Positions 1 through 7,799 of a stretch of DNA of 20,551 bases are shown here, piece by piece. Each line of letters opens with the position of its first letter. The first letter of the stretch is position 1. Source of the stretch: CAZVWV01 sp964631745 (GTDB taxonomy: Bacteria; Bdellovibrionota_C; UBA2361; JBGSMV01); contig CAZVWV010000062.1 in NCBI GenBank assembly GCA_964631745.1, forward strand, positions 1 to 20,551. The letters are read 5' to 3'. Position numbers and translations under genes: made by a program. The notes beneath the pieces were generated by a model that saw nothing but the letters and a program-made list of their open reading frames with translations, had not been told where the DNA came from and did not search any database.

Positions 1-108
1 TGGTGGCTACGCCCTAAACGATAATGCCACTATAACCACCGGCCGACGAATCGTCCGAATCGTCCGCTCCTTAATACCCCTGCTTCGCCCGGGGTTTTTG
101 AGCAAATA
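1..108. mobile_element. Partial MITE-like element (copy A), cut by the window edge
   Basis: This stretch is the reverse complement of 12161-12261, with roughly 90% identity judged by eye. Differences are concentrated around 50-72, where copy A has an extra CGTCCGAAT-like duplication. It ends at 108 with the element terminus (GGGGTTTTTGAGCAAATA). About 86 bp of the element, matching 12262-12347, would lie before position 1. It carries no ORF. The arm at 45-55 (GACGAATCGTC) is palindromic, as is the matching arm of the complete copy. A window that starts inside a repeat fits a contig broken at a multicopy sequence, which is an inference. Confidence 0.75.
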
Positions 109-118
109 CTGTTAAGGG

Positions 119-138
119 TAACTACTCAAAAGCTCCGG
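119..138. repeat. Third terminal-repeat-like end (copy C, degenerate)
   Basis: TAACTACTCAAAAGCTCCGG resembles the right terminal repeat of the complete element (TAGCTGCTCAAAAACC then TCCGG) with two substitutions and one or two small changes. Weak similarity may continue to about 165. It begins exactly 10 bp after copy A ends, and 10 bp is the length of the flanking duplication at the complete copy. No convincing partner end is visible; 209-225 is only a poor match. It may be a decayed or truncated neighbour copy. Confidence 0.4.
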
Positions 139-174
139 GCAAAATGCAAAGGTGCGATTGAGGGTTCGCCAAGA

Positions 175-205
175 TTGCGCCCTCGTGAGCGGATTCTTAT
201 AAGAA
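175..205 (+). promoter_or_regulatory. Toxin-antitoxin promoter with palindrome over the -10
   Basis: A sigma70-like promoter is visible: -35 TTGCGC at 175-180, a 17-bp spacer, and -10 TATAAG at 198-203. The -10 is inside the perfect 12-bp palindrome TTCTTATAAGAA (194-205). RHH/CopG antitoxins commonly bind short palindromes over their own promoter, so this is the likely autoregulatory operator. The start site would be near 210, shortly before the AAGG ribosome binding site at 227-230. Confidence 0.55.
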
Positions 206-238
206 CACCTACTTTTTGGTTGCTAGAAGGCTATGTAT

Positions 239-484
239 ATGTCATTAGGCATGCATATGAAACGCACCACACTGATGCTACCTTCCGTTCTACGTGAAAA
301 GGCGAATGCATACGCTCGCAGCAAGCAGGTGTCGTTTGGAGAGTTGGTAAGGCGCTCACTTGAAAAAATGCTTCAGGAGGAGGAACAGTACGACACCTTT
401 ACAAGCGATAAGGCTGTGTTTCGCGGCAAAGTTCCCAGCGATTTAGCAAAAAATCATGATAAGTATCTTTATGGAGAGGACTGA
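239..484 (+). CDS. CopG/RHH-like antitoxin of a VapBC-type pair
   Basis: This is a small DNA-binding antitoxin of about 81 residues. The N-terminal part has the ribbon-helix-helix pattern: a beta strand (MKRTTLMLP) followed by two helices ending near LVRRSLEKML. The C-terminal half is acidic and probably wraps the toxin. An ATG also exists at 233, but the AAGG at 227-230 is only 2 bp from it and 8 bp from the ATG at 239, so I prefer 239. The ATG at 257, which begins directly with the RHH strand, cannot be excluded. Its TGA stop overlaps the toxin ATG at 484 by one base, typical of coupled toxin-antitoxin genes. The frame is intact although the toxin is broken. Confidence 0.75.
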   Translation: MSLGMHMKRTTLMLPSVLREKANAYARSKQVSFGELVRRSLEKMLQEEEQYDTFTSDKAVFRGKVPSDLAKNHDKYLYGED

Positions 485-882
485 TGCTGTTTGTAGATAC
501 CGGCGCGTTTATTGCCAGGTATATAACTGTGGATTAATTCTATTTGAAGGCTAAACGTTTGTGGCTTAAAGCTGAGAAACTTAGCCTTTGCACGAGCAAC
601 CATATCATGGATGAAACCCTCACTCTACTGGCACGGCGCGCAGACTACTCTTTTGCGGCAGAACGTGGACGAAATTTATTTGGCTCAAAACAGCTCGAGA
701 TTATTCGCACCAACCATGATGACGAATTCGAGGCACTCAGTTATTTTGAAAAATATGCGGATCAAAAGATTAGTTTCACAGACTGCCTTTCGTTCGCGAT
801 TATGAAAAGAAAGGGATTGGCGAAAGTATTTTCTTTCCACGACCATTTTGCTCGTGCTGGATTTGAGGTGTTCGGTGCTTGA
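484..882 (+). pseudogene. PIN-domain (VapC-like) toxin interrupted by an in-frame TAA
   Basis: Read as one frame from ATG 484, this is a 133-codon PIN ribonuclease, the usual VapC length. It starts with MLFVDTGAFIARY (first catalytic Asp at codon 5). It continues with Glu at codon 44, Asp at codon 100 (SFTDC) and Asp at codon 120 (SFHDHF), so the full acidic set is present. Codon 18 (535-537) is TAA, and the same frame runs open afterwards to the TGA at 880-882. The context (VD-stop-FYLKA) suggests a CAA Gln codon changed to TAA. The remainder shows no other lesion, so the mutation looks recent or could be a sequencing error. A restart at the TTG at 544 would lack the first Asp and should be inactive. 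Confidence 0.8.
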
Positions 883-969
883 TCCAGTGGCGCTTTTGAA
901 TTTATTCCGGAATCCTCTCGGGTTTATGGAGGTCTGACTCTAAGGACGTTTTGAGGAATGAGGCGCGGC

Positions 970-985
970 GCTTCAAGCTTGAAGC
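970..985 (-). terminator. Perfect 16-bp palindrome just downstream of the coupling-protein stop
   Basis: GCTTCAAGCTTGAAGC is a perfect palindrome 7 bp past the last of three TAG codons ending the minus-strand coupling protein gene. It could form a 6-bp stem with a 4-base loop. No T run follows on the minus strand, so it is not a classical intrinsic terminator. Confidence 0.25.
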
Positions 986-992
986 CCTACTA

Positions 993-3469
993 CTACGCAG
1001 CAGCCTGCGTGGTGCCGGCGCTGTCTCTGCTGCCGCCCGCGGCACTTTCGGCTTCTTTAGTCTGCTTCTCGCGCTCTTCCTTGGCTTTTTGCGCCTGCTC
1101 TTTCTTACGCTTCTCTTCCTCTTTCTTAAGGCGGGTGTAATCTAGGTAGCACAAATTAGCCTGGATGTTGTCGGTGTTACTGTAGACGTAAGCTAAGAAA
1201 AATTCCGTGACGGTGGCTTTTCTAACNNNNNNNNNNNNNNNNNNNNNNNNNNNNNNNNNNNNNNNNNNNNNTGAAGCTCTTCGGCCAAACGCAGCACCAG
1301 AGCCATGCGATGCTTATTCTCATTTTCAAAAGCTTCCCACCACTTACGCGCGCTACCGGTGGTGTTTTCCCAATCCAGATTTTTCTTGACCTCGTCAAGT
1401 TTCTTTATGACCTGTTCGTCGGTCCATCCTTTCGTATTGGTGATACCGGCCGGTAAGCCACCAGCGCCCGCGGCAGAAGCAGGGGCGCTTCCAGCCTGCG
1501 GCAGTTTTTCCTCATAAGGGATCGGCTCAGTGCGTAAACAAACCTCGACGCTAAGCGCTTCAGATTCCGAGATGCGCTTTCGCATCTCGGCCACTTTAAA
1601 GTACGGTGTTAGAAAGCCTTGGAAAACAGGAGTTTTTGGCAAGAAGATCGTGGCGATGTTGTCGGTGGGGCGCCCGATTTCGTCCGGCGTGAGCACGGCC
1701 CGCTGCTGCACCTGCTCTTGGGTAGAATCGTTCTTGCTTGCAAACCACTCGATTAGCTTCTTGTTGCTACCGGTCGATAGAGTTTGGAAGCGGATGGTCA
1801 TCTGACCAGTCTCTTTAGATGCCCACTCGGCGTCTTGCACATCGAGTGAGGGCATTAAGATCTTGGTGTTAAACCCGGCCAAGACCGAGTCGGCATCATC
1901 ACCGTAGTTGGCCTTCACCTGTGAGATCGACTGAATCGCGCCAACAATGCTAACGTTTCTGGATCGTAAGGTGTTTAGCTTAACATGAATGTCAGGCAAG
2001 CGCCCGATCGAACTTGCAAACTCGTCTATCACCAAACTCACAGGACGCGGTAAGGCGTTGTTGGGCATGGTCTCTGCGCGCTTGGTCAGATAGCGCATGA
2101 TCTCGACTACGATCACGTTGGCCATGGGGCGCAACATCTCGATTTCAGATTCTCTGAACTCAACTATGAATAAAGTTGGGTCCGATATCAGAGTTTCAAG
2201 ATCGAGCTCGTCCAAATAAGTTGTGGCGCGAATGGCCGTCAGATCCCACGCAGCGATACGCATCGAAAGCTCTGACATTATGGTATCGGCGTTTTGCGAA
2301 CCCGAGCGCACAAGCTCCACGAAGGTGCGTGTGTTTCTCAAAGCGTGCGGGTGTGACTCGAGCCAATCGCAAAGCGGTCTCATGCCGGACTGTATTAGCT
2401 CGTGGATACGGGGCATCGAGAGCTTCTCGTTGGGATCGTGCAAGAGACCGATCATGACTGAGTTTAAAATCGCCAAAGCGTTGTTTCTAAAGAAAGGGCT
2501 GTCGGATTTGGCGCTAGGAACGTCGGTGGCTTGAATAATGGTATTAGCGATCAGTTTGCAATCTGTATCGTCTTCGATTTTTCCAAGGATATTCCAGCTC
2601 AAACTGCGGGCGCGGTCTAGGGGGTTAAAGAGTAAGATCTTTTTCTTGGGATTATAGCGCGAGCAGAGACCCGCAAGCTTACTCCACATCTCAGGTTTTG
2701 AATCTATTACGATGGTGGAGCGATTTGGGCATAAACAATCGCTATACAGTATCGGCAAGATAATTTGAGACGTCTTACCGCTACCGGTTTTGGCAATCGT
2801 AAGGATATGCTTGTTACGTTCCTCGGCTGGCAGATAGATATTGGCCGATTTAAAGGCGATACCTTGGGTGCCGCGCAAGTTCTGAACTGGGAAAACAGTA
2901 TCGTTGGGCTTACCGCTGGGGCGTATCCACTTGGCAATCTGCTCAGTCGAAGCCAGGTCACCGGAGCCAAGTTCGTTCGTGCGAGATCTTTTGGGTCTGC
3001 GATGGGGCTCCTTCATCAACTCGGATACTGAGATCTCTTCAACAAGTGTGCCGGTGCGTTTGTACTCCTTCCAGCTGAGAAATGCGAATGAGGCCAGATA
3101 TAGGAGGACTGAAATTAAAAAACCTTCCTCGTACGGGAAACGCTTTGAAGCCGGGGCTACGAATTTATCAAAAATGGGCTCGAGCCCAAAAGGAATAGGG
3201 GAGACTCCACCTTCAAAATTCAGCGCATAAAGCATGCGCTCTATCAGCTTTATGGTTTCGTAAGCGTATCCGTAGTGGGCGGCAGTAACGAAAAGCAAAA
3301 CGATGCCGATCAAGCCCGGCACCATGGTCTCGCGGCGTTTGTACCACTCGACGATCATCAGTATGGTACCGGCCACACCAAAGGTTAGTAAGCTCCACCA
3401 AGGCGGTTGCCTTAGATATTCCTGAGCGATTAAAAGAACTAGCTTTTCTAAACCTTGCAAGTTAATCAT
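993..3469 (-). CDS. VirD4/TraG-type coupling protein (T4CP), split by an assembly gap
   Basis: This is an inner-membrane ATPase that delivers DNA or protein substrates to a type IV secretion channel. It has three predicted membrane segments (about residues 25-42, 50-69 and 116-133). A Walker A motif (AKTGSGKTS, 226-234) and a Walker B with the family signature (LVIDEFASSIGRLPDI, 479-494) follow. The N run at 1227-1271 interrupts the gene. Beyond it the minus strand is open in another phase from 1226 to a stop at 995. That part encodes 77 residues: an ordinary segment (EFFLAYVYSNTDN), a highly charged Lys/Glu helix and an Ala/Gly/Ser tail. I take it as the true C-terminus, so the uninterrupted-looking end at 1193 is an artefact of the N count. 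No relaxase or T4SS gene is visible nearby. The ATG at 3469 lacks a clear ribosome binding site. Confidence 0.85.
1227..1271. other. Assembly gap (45 N)
   Basis: A run of 45 N lies inside the coupling protein gene. The two flanking reading frames are in different phases. To keep the frame intact the true missing length should be 1 more than a multiple of 3, so 45 cannot be the real size unless a frameshift exists. Confidence 0.95.
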
Positions 3470-3822
3470 TGCGAATCAATCTTACCACAACTACTAAACC
3501 TCACTTACATCTTAGTTATGCGCAATATGGGCTCGCTGGTGTACTAATTAATTTCCGCTAAGCCCTGGATATTATTACATCTTTTTAGGGGCGAGTCGCG
3601 CTGGCCATGCCTGTCCGGTAGAAAGGTGGAGGTGATGCTGTAATTTCTTGATTTCGAAAGGAAAAACAGGAATTTGTAGTTGCCACGATTTGAATTTAAC
3701 CACGGAGAACACGGAGGTCACGGAGAGAAAAACCACCCTGAGTTTATCAGCAATTACCTACAAATCACTGGCTTCCGTACGCCGCAATCCCTGTTAGTAT
3801 AGCGGGAGTTCAAAGGACGCTC
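3470..3822. other. 353-bp divergent intergenic region
   Basis: It lies between the divergent coupling protein and lipoprotein genes and should hold both promoters. No ORF of substance is present. It contains the three-unit CACGGAG repeat listed separately. An extended -10-like TGTTAGTATAG lies just before the lipoprotein gene, whose ribosome binding site AAAGGA is about 6 bp before the ATG. I could not assign a convincing -35. Confidence 0.5.
3701..3727. repeat. Three tandem 9-bp units CACGGAGNN
   Basis: CACGGAGAA, CACGGAGGT and CACGGAGAG follow each other directly, preceded by TTTAAC. From memory, similar period-9 runs of the form ACCACGGAGGACACGGAG occur dispersed in intergenic regions of many environmental bacteria. 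That comparison could not be checked here. Confidence 0.7.
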
Positions 3823-4440
3823 ATGCAAACATACCTTAAACACTCCGTAATTCTCTGCATCTTAGTGGCACTCATGACGGCCTGTGGGCTTGGCGGAGGG
3901 GGTGGCGGTGGCAGCGATACTCCTGATGTGGGCGCAGAGAAGTTACCAGATGTTTTTGTGAACGCCTATCCGAACAAAATTGACAGCGGCGACCGCCTGA
4001 CGGTTGACGTGCAACTTGACAACGTCACAAGCCAAACCTTTGTCTTAAAAATTAGAGCGCTTAAAGCTTTCTCATATGTAGCGGATAGCTCTTTTTTAAT
4101 CATCGATGATATCCCTTTTGATACCGCACCAGACCTAAGCCTCTCAGATGATAAGTACACCTATCTGGTTTATTACCTTAATATTGATCAATTTTTGGAG
4201 AGCAGCTCCGGCGATGTGGTTGTGCAACTTCAAGCGGCCTCAAATATCGGCCCGACCGATATTGAAGTTGACTTGGATGTTGACGACCCGGAAATTGATA
4301 ACAGTATAGAATTTGATATCGCAAACCCTCAGTTTAATAGCTTGGTGAACGATGGTGTTAGCGTGGGGGATGCCGCCGATAGCTCGTCATCGTCGTCTTC
4401 CTCGTCGTCATCATCTTCTTCCTCCTCATCCTCGAGTTAG
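3823..4440 (+). CDS. Lipoprotein with poly-Gly linker and 19-residue polyserine tail
   Basis: The product is a 205-residue secreted lipoprotein of unknown function. A short basic N-terminus and a hydrophobic stretch lead to a lipobox-like LMTAC, with Cys21 as the lipidated residue. A glycine-rich linker (22-30) follows. The body (about 40-180) is acidic and looks beta-rich, like an extracellular Ig- or cadherin-like fold, but I recognise no family. The protein ends in Asp followed by 19 consecutive serines. These are encoded by all six serine codons, so the tract is not a simple nucleotide repeat. The ribosome binding site AAAGGA precedes the ATG. The next gene starts 82 bp downstream on the same strand and may be cotranscribed. 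Confidence 0.75.
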   Translation: MQTYLKHSVILCILVALMTACGLGGGGGGGSDTPDVGAEKLPDVFVNAYPNKIDSGDRLTVDVQLDNVTSQTFVLKIRALKAFSYVADSSFLIIDDIPFDTAPDLSLSDDKYTYLVYYLNIDQFLESSSGDVVVQLQAASNIGPTDIEVDLDVDDPEIDNSIEFDIANPQFNSLVNDGVSVGDAADSSSSSSSSSSSSSSSSSSS

Positions 4441-4522
4441 CGGCCGCCTAGGAACAATGAAGCTCTTGCCTAAATTGCGGGCTCGCAAAAGTTCCCAAGC
4501 CGTCTTAGGCTAACACTGTAAA

Positions 4523-6361
4523 ATGTGTCGCTTAATGCTATTTCCATTTTTGCTTATCGCCACCCTGCGCGCAGGCTGGCCGGGGGCGCCAATTGCGTTA
4601 GGGCTCGGTCTTTCCCTTGCAGGCCTTAGTTACTCGCGCTTTAAGCTGCGCGGCGCGCTTTACTTACTGGGAGCCTCTCTGCCGCTCATGCCGCTAATTG
4701 GACATGAAGTTTCCCTGGTGGTCGCGCTGGCGTTCTTAACTTTTTACGCATCTGACTCACAGAGCGTCCGTCCTTCTATAGCATGGGCGGGACCTTTTGT
4801 TATTTCATTGGCGTGTGCGGGACTTTCGATGGCTGCCGCATCAGCCGACCTGGCCGAACTTCAGGCGCTGGGAATTTCCGAAGCCGTTCCTTTTACAAGT
4901 CTTGTTAAACTCAGCCTTTGGGCAAGTTCGGCTGCGCCGGTTTGGTTGTTATCCCTGGAAGCGTTAGCTCGCTGGCTGATGTTTTTCTACCTAATTTCAT
5001 TTTTTTGGCAGAGCCAAGATTCCCGCAGAAGCTTTCAAAGCGGATTACTGTTGGGATTGTTGTTCGCGCTACTGATCTCTTCGTTGCAGCTCTTTTCCCC
5101 CAAGGCCGCGTTGTTTATCAATCAGAATGCATATTGGGACAGCTTGCATCGTCTTACAGGAACTTTTTCGGACCCGAACGCGTTCGGTATATTTGCGGTT
5201 TTAACTCTGCCACTTGTCTTGAGTGGCATCGCCGTACGGAGTGGAGCTGGAAAATGGCTAAGTGTAGTAGTGTTTGCGCTCTTGCTTGTCGTCGCCCCCT
5301 TTTCGGGCTCCAGAAGTTATTTCGCCGGGATATTCTTTTACGTGATCTTTGTGGCCTTCTCGCATAAGCGCATCTACGTATATTCGGCGGTAACGGCCTT
5401 TGCCGTAGCGGTAGCGCTAATTAATTTCTGGCATTTAAACGCTCCGGAGTCTTATGCCAGTGTGCTGTTGTCGCTCCCAACGGGAGTAACGCGAGTGGTT
5501 GAGACCTTAGATTTCGAGACCGCCAGGGCTGCCCTCTTTAGTCGGCTAGTATTTTCTAAAATCTCTTGGGCGGTTTTTAACGATCACCCTTTCTTTGGCA
5601 TCGGACTTTCAACCTATAGAAATTATGTGCCTGAATACGCAAGAGTGCTTCAGCTTGGGACCGGGGCCTGGACAGATAATCCAAATAATTTCTATTTGGG
5701 AATTTTAGCAGAGCTTGGGTTTTTTGGAGCGGTGGCTCTGATTCTCACTATTTTGAACTTGCGTCTAAACTCCAGCTCAACCAAGACGGAGCGCGCAAGC
5801 GTTTATTGCTTAGGCTTGCTGCTGCTCCTTGGGCCGCATCTGGAATTTAATGAAATTTCAATTTTAGCTGCCGTTTTGATAGGAAGCGCGCTCACGCCTC
5901 GTAAATCCAGTTTTCCATTGCGCAGCATCGGATTGACATCCCTGTTTGGGCTAATAGCCGCGATTCACTACTATCACCAGGAGCGCGGCATGTATGCTTG
6001 GGAGCCGAATATGGATGGCTCGCTCGCGCGCTGGACTGAGCGAAGTGCGCAGTTTGTGCTTCGCTGCGATGCCGAGCAGTCGGCGCGCCTCCGACTTCAG
6101 TTTATGCATCCCGGTCTAGGTGGCGGCGCTGTCACGGCCAAAATTGAGTCACCATACGATCAGCAGCAGGTCTTAACCTTGACAGTCCCGCAGGTCGTGC
6201 CTTTGCGATTTAAATGCGTTCCAGAGGGTGGACATGTGAGCGAGCCCAACCGCGCAGGAGAGATTTTGGTTCGGCTCAATCTTGATCGCGCTTTCGTTCC
6301 GGAACAGTATAACATGGGAGCCGATAGAAGAATTCTCGGCGCGAGAGAGCTTAGAAATTAA
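4523..6361 (+). CDS. O-antigen-ligase/Wzy-like polytopic membrane protein
   Basis: This 612-residue protein has ten or more hydrophobic segments across residues 1-490. The Wzy_C-type core is visible. A periplasmic-loop motif (LTGTFSDPNAFGIF) is followed by a hydrophobic pair, then by FFGIGLSTYRNYVPEY and NPNNFYLGILAELGFFG. This layout is typical of O-antigen ligases (WaaL) and polymerases, which move or join glycans at the periplasmic face. A soluble tail of about 110 residues (500-612) is unusual for the family and may be a beta domain. Whether it is a ligase, a polymerase or a protein glycosyltransferase cannot be told from sequence alone. No glycosyltransferase genes are adjacent. The next gene, sixA-like, starts 9 bp after its stop. 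Confidence 0.7.
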   Translation: MCRLMLFPFLLIATLRAGWPGAPIALGLGLSLAGLSYSRFKLRGALYLLGASLPLMPLIGHEVSLVVALAFLTFYASDSQSVRPSIAWAGPFVISLACAGLSMAAASADLAELQALGISEAVPFTSLVKLSLWASSAAPVWLLSLEALARWLMFFYLISFFWQSQDSRRSFQSGLLLGLLFALLISSLQLFSPKAALFINQNAYWDSLHRLTGTFSDPNAFGIFAVLTLPLVLSGIAVRSGAGKWLSVVVFALLLVVAPFSGSRSYFAGIFFYVIFVAFSHKRIYVYSAVTAFAVAVALINFWHLNAPESYASVLLSLPTGVTRVVETLDFETARAALFSRLVFSKISWAVFNDHPFFGIGLSTYRNYVPEYARVLQLGTGAWTDNPNNFYLGILAELGFFGAVALILTILNLRLNSSSTKTERASVYCLGLLLLLGPHLEFNEISILAAVLIGSALTPRKSSFPLRSIGLTSLFGLIAAIHYYHQERGMYAWEPNMDGSLARWTERSAQFVLRCDAEQSARLRLQFMHPGLGGGAVTAKIESPYDQQQVLTLTVPQVVPLRFKCVPEGGHVSEPNRAGEILVRLNLDRAFVPEQYNMGADRRILGARELRN

Positions 6362-6370
6362 AGGAAGATT

Positions 6371-6907
6371 ATGCGACTACTTTTAGTACGTCACGGACAA
6401 GCTGAAGATCTTCGCCCGGGCTCCGAGTGGGGTATGCGCGATGAGTTGCGACCTCTTACAAAAGTCGGCGAGGAGTTGCTTCGCAAATCTGCTCGCACAA
6501 TTCAACCAATCATAAAACGGATTGATGCAGTAACGTCCAGCGATTACGTCCGAGCTAAACAAACCGCCGAAATTGTCGCGCGGCAATTCAAAATTGCGCT
6601 TTCAAATCCCATAGCGGATTTACAATCGGGCGGCGATTTAGAATGCGTGATTGATAAGCTTGGCAACTTTGATCCGGATAGCACCGTTTGCGCCGTGGGG
6701 CATGCGCCCTCAATTGCCTTTCTTTGCAGCTTGTTAATTTCTCGGAATACGCACGCTAATCTGAGATTTGGCCGGGGCACCATGGCGCTGGTAAACTTCA
6801 GCGCTCAACCAAGGATCGGAATGGGTAGCCTTGTATGGTTGATGAATTCAGAGGCGTTAAGTATGCAAGCTGGGGATGCCCAGTCTCAGCCACGCCAAGA
6901 GTGTTAA
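6371..6907 (+). CDS. sixA: SixA-like phosphohistidine phosphatase
   Basis: This is a 178-residue histidine-phosphatase-superfamily protein of the SixA branch. The N-terminus MRLLLVRHGQAE has the RHG motif with the catalytic His at residue 8. A second Arg/His pair is visible in SSDYVRAKQTAEI (the branch-typical S.RAxQTA motif) and CAVGHAPS, which holds the second catalytic His. SixA enzymes remove phosphate from histidine on phosphorelay or PTS proteins; the partner here is unknown. A good ribosome binding site (AAGGAA, 6361-6366) lies 4 bp before the ATG and overlaps the stop of the upstream membrane protein gene, so the two are probably one transcript. The last 30 or so residues look disordered. 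Confidence 0.8.
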   Translation: MRLLLVRHGQAEDLRPGSEWGMRDELRPLTKVGEELLRKSARTIQPIIKRIDAVTSSDYVRAKQTAEIVARQFKIALSNPIADLQSGGDLECVIDKLGNFDPDSTVCAVGHAPSIAFLCSLLISRNTHANLRFGRGTMALVNFSAQPRIGMGSLVWLMNSEALSMQAGDAQSQPRQEC

Positions 6908-6943
6908 TCTTATGTAGCGGGTGGCGACCTCGCTCAATCATGC

Positions 6944-7672
6944 TCAATGCAACTGGCGGCCCGGCACAATCTTTTCTAGCTGCTCTGCGGCCTTGGCTTT
7001 CTTAGATTTTTCCGCACGAGCAAGCTCTCGATTCTCAATCAATCTCTGCACGCGCTCAACCGATGTCCAAAACTCCTCCCGAAGGCTTGCGCTCTCAAGT
7101 TTGGGAGGGCAGTAAGAGAAGATAAATCTTATGCCATCAAGGACTGCCACCCTCTGGCTCTCAAATATCTCCTGATCGATCTGGACAGTGGCCAGCTCAG
7201 CTAAGGCGTACCCTAGAACCATCTTTATGCAGGCGGTCGGTCGAATCTCGGAGTAACAAGTTCCACCATATTTCCAATATCTCTGAACCCCAAGTTCTGC
7301 GTCTCGTGCATCCAGCCACTCACTATTCTCGATGGGCTTCTTGATATCATCAAGCACCTTGACGATATGTTTAGGATGGTATTTCTCATGCATTCGAAGG
7401 TAAGGCTGAACATCCACTCGGATAAAGTAACTGCCCTTAAGCTCTTTCTCGCTCTTAAGCTGATACCCCCTACTTTTTTTCGAGGCCTGAATCATCAAAA
7501 CGTCCTCGCCGTCTGCCTGAATGCGAATGAGCTTGAGACTTATATGGTTGGCCCAAGTTAACATAAGTTTAAAGATCAGATTCTCAAGATCCGGCGTCTG
7601 AGCTACAACTTCCTTTATCTTATCAAACTCTTCCGAATAAATCGGCTCAACAGGGATAGTCACCGCTTCCAT
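6944..7672 (-). CDS. Conserved-looking hypothetical protein, 242 aa
   Basis: I do not recognise this protein. It is soluble, with no signal peptide or membrane segment. It has a mixed alpha/beta N-terminal part, a Tyr/Lys-rich middle (YHPKHIVKVLDDIKKP; QRYWKYGG) and a C-terminal helix rich in Glu, Arg, Lys and Ala that is probably a coiled coil (about 195-235). Only four cysteines are present and no catalytic motif stands out. The start is well supported: ATG at 7672 with AGGAG at 7681-7685, 8 bp upstream. It is convergent with the sixA-like gene, leaving 36 bp between the stops and no obvious terminator. Codon use looks like that of its neighbours. Confidence 0.65.
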   Translation of the reverse strand: MEAVTIPVEPIYSEEFDKIKEVVAQTPDLENLIFKLMLTWANHISLKLIRIQADGEDVLMIQASKKSRGYQLKSEKELKGSYFIRVDVQPYLRMHEKYHPKHIVKVLDDIKKPIENSEWLDARDAELGVQRYWKYGGTCYSEIRPTACIKMVLGYALAELATVQIDQEIFESQRVAVLDGIRFIFSYCPPKLESASLREEFWTSVERVQRLIENRELARAEKSKKAKAAEQLEKIVPGRQLH

Positions 7673-7680
7673 GGTCTAAA

Positions 7681-7761
7681 CTCCTAATAATGGCGCTCAA
7701 GGGTGCATGCCTAAAGCGCTACTCTAAGAGCTTATCGTGAAAATTAAGAAAAAGTTGTCAA
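7681..7761 (-). promoter_or_regulatory. Possible promoter and RBS of the 242-aa gene
   Basis: On the minus strand TTGACA (7756-7761) is followed after 19 bp by GATAAG (7731-7736), and the ribosome binding site AGGAG is at 7681-7685. The -35 is perfect but the spacer is longer than ideal and the -10 has only four of six matches. Confidence 0.35.
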
Positions 7762-7799
7762 AAATCACGGTCGAAAGTGCTTTTTTTTAAAAATAGTTA

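Noticed and set aside
951..1145. Plus-strand ORFs across 951-1145 with a hydrophobic translation
   Set aside because: They mirror the Lys/Glu-rich C-terminus of the coupling protein on the opposite strand.
3620..3638. A strong Shine-Dalgarno-like run (GAAAGGTGGAGGTGATG) resembling the complement of the 16S rRNA 3' end
   Set aside because: The ATG it would serve is followed by one codon and a stop, and no rRNA sequence surrounds it.
4431..4452. XhoI, NotI and AvrII sites in a row at the end of the polyserine gene, like a cloning polylinker
   Set aside because: The sites overlap a natural stop codon and native-looking sequence continues on both sides. No vector sequence is visible, so I regard it as chance in a GC-rich junction.
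4457..4513. An 18-codon basic ORF (MKLLPKLRARKSS) just before the O-antigen-ligase-like gene, as a leader peptide
   Set aside because: No attenuator structure follows and the length is within chance expectation.
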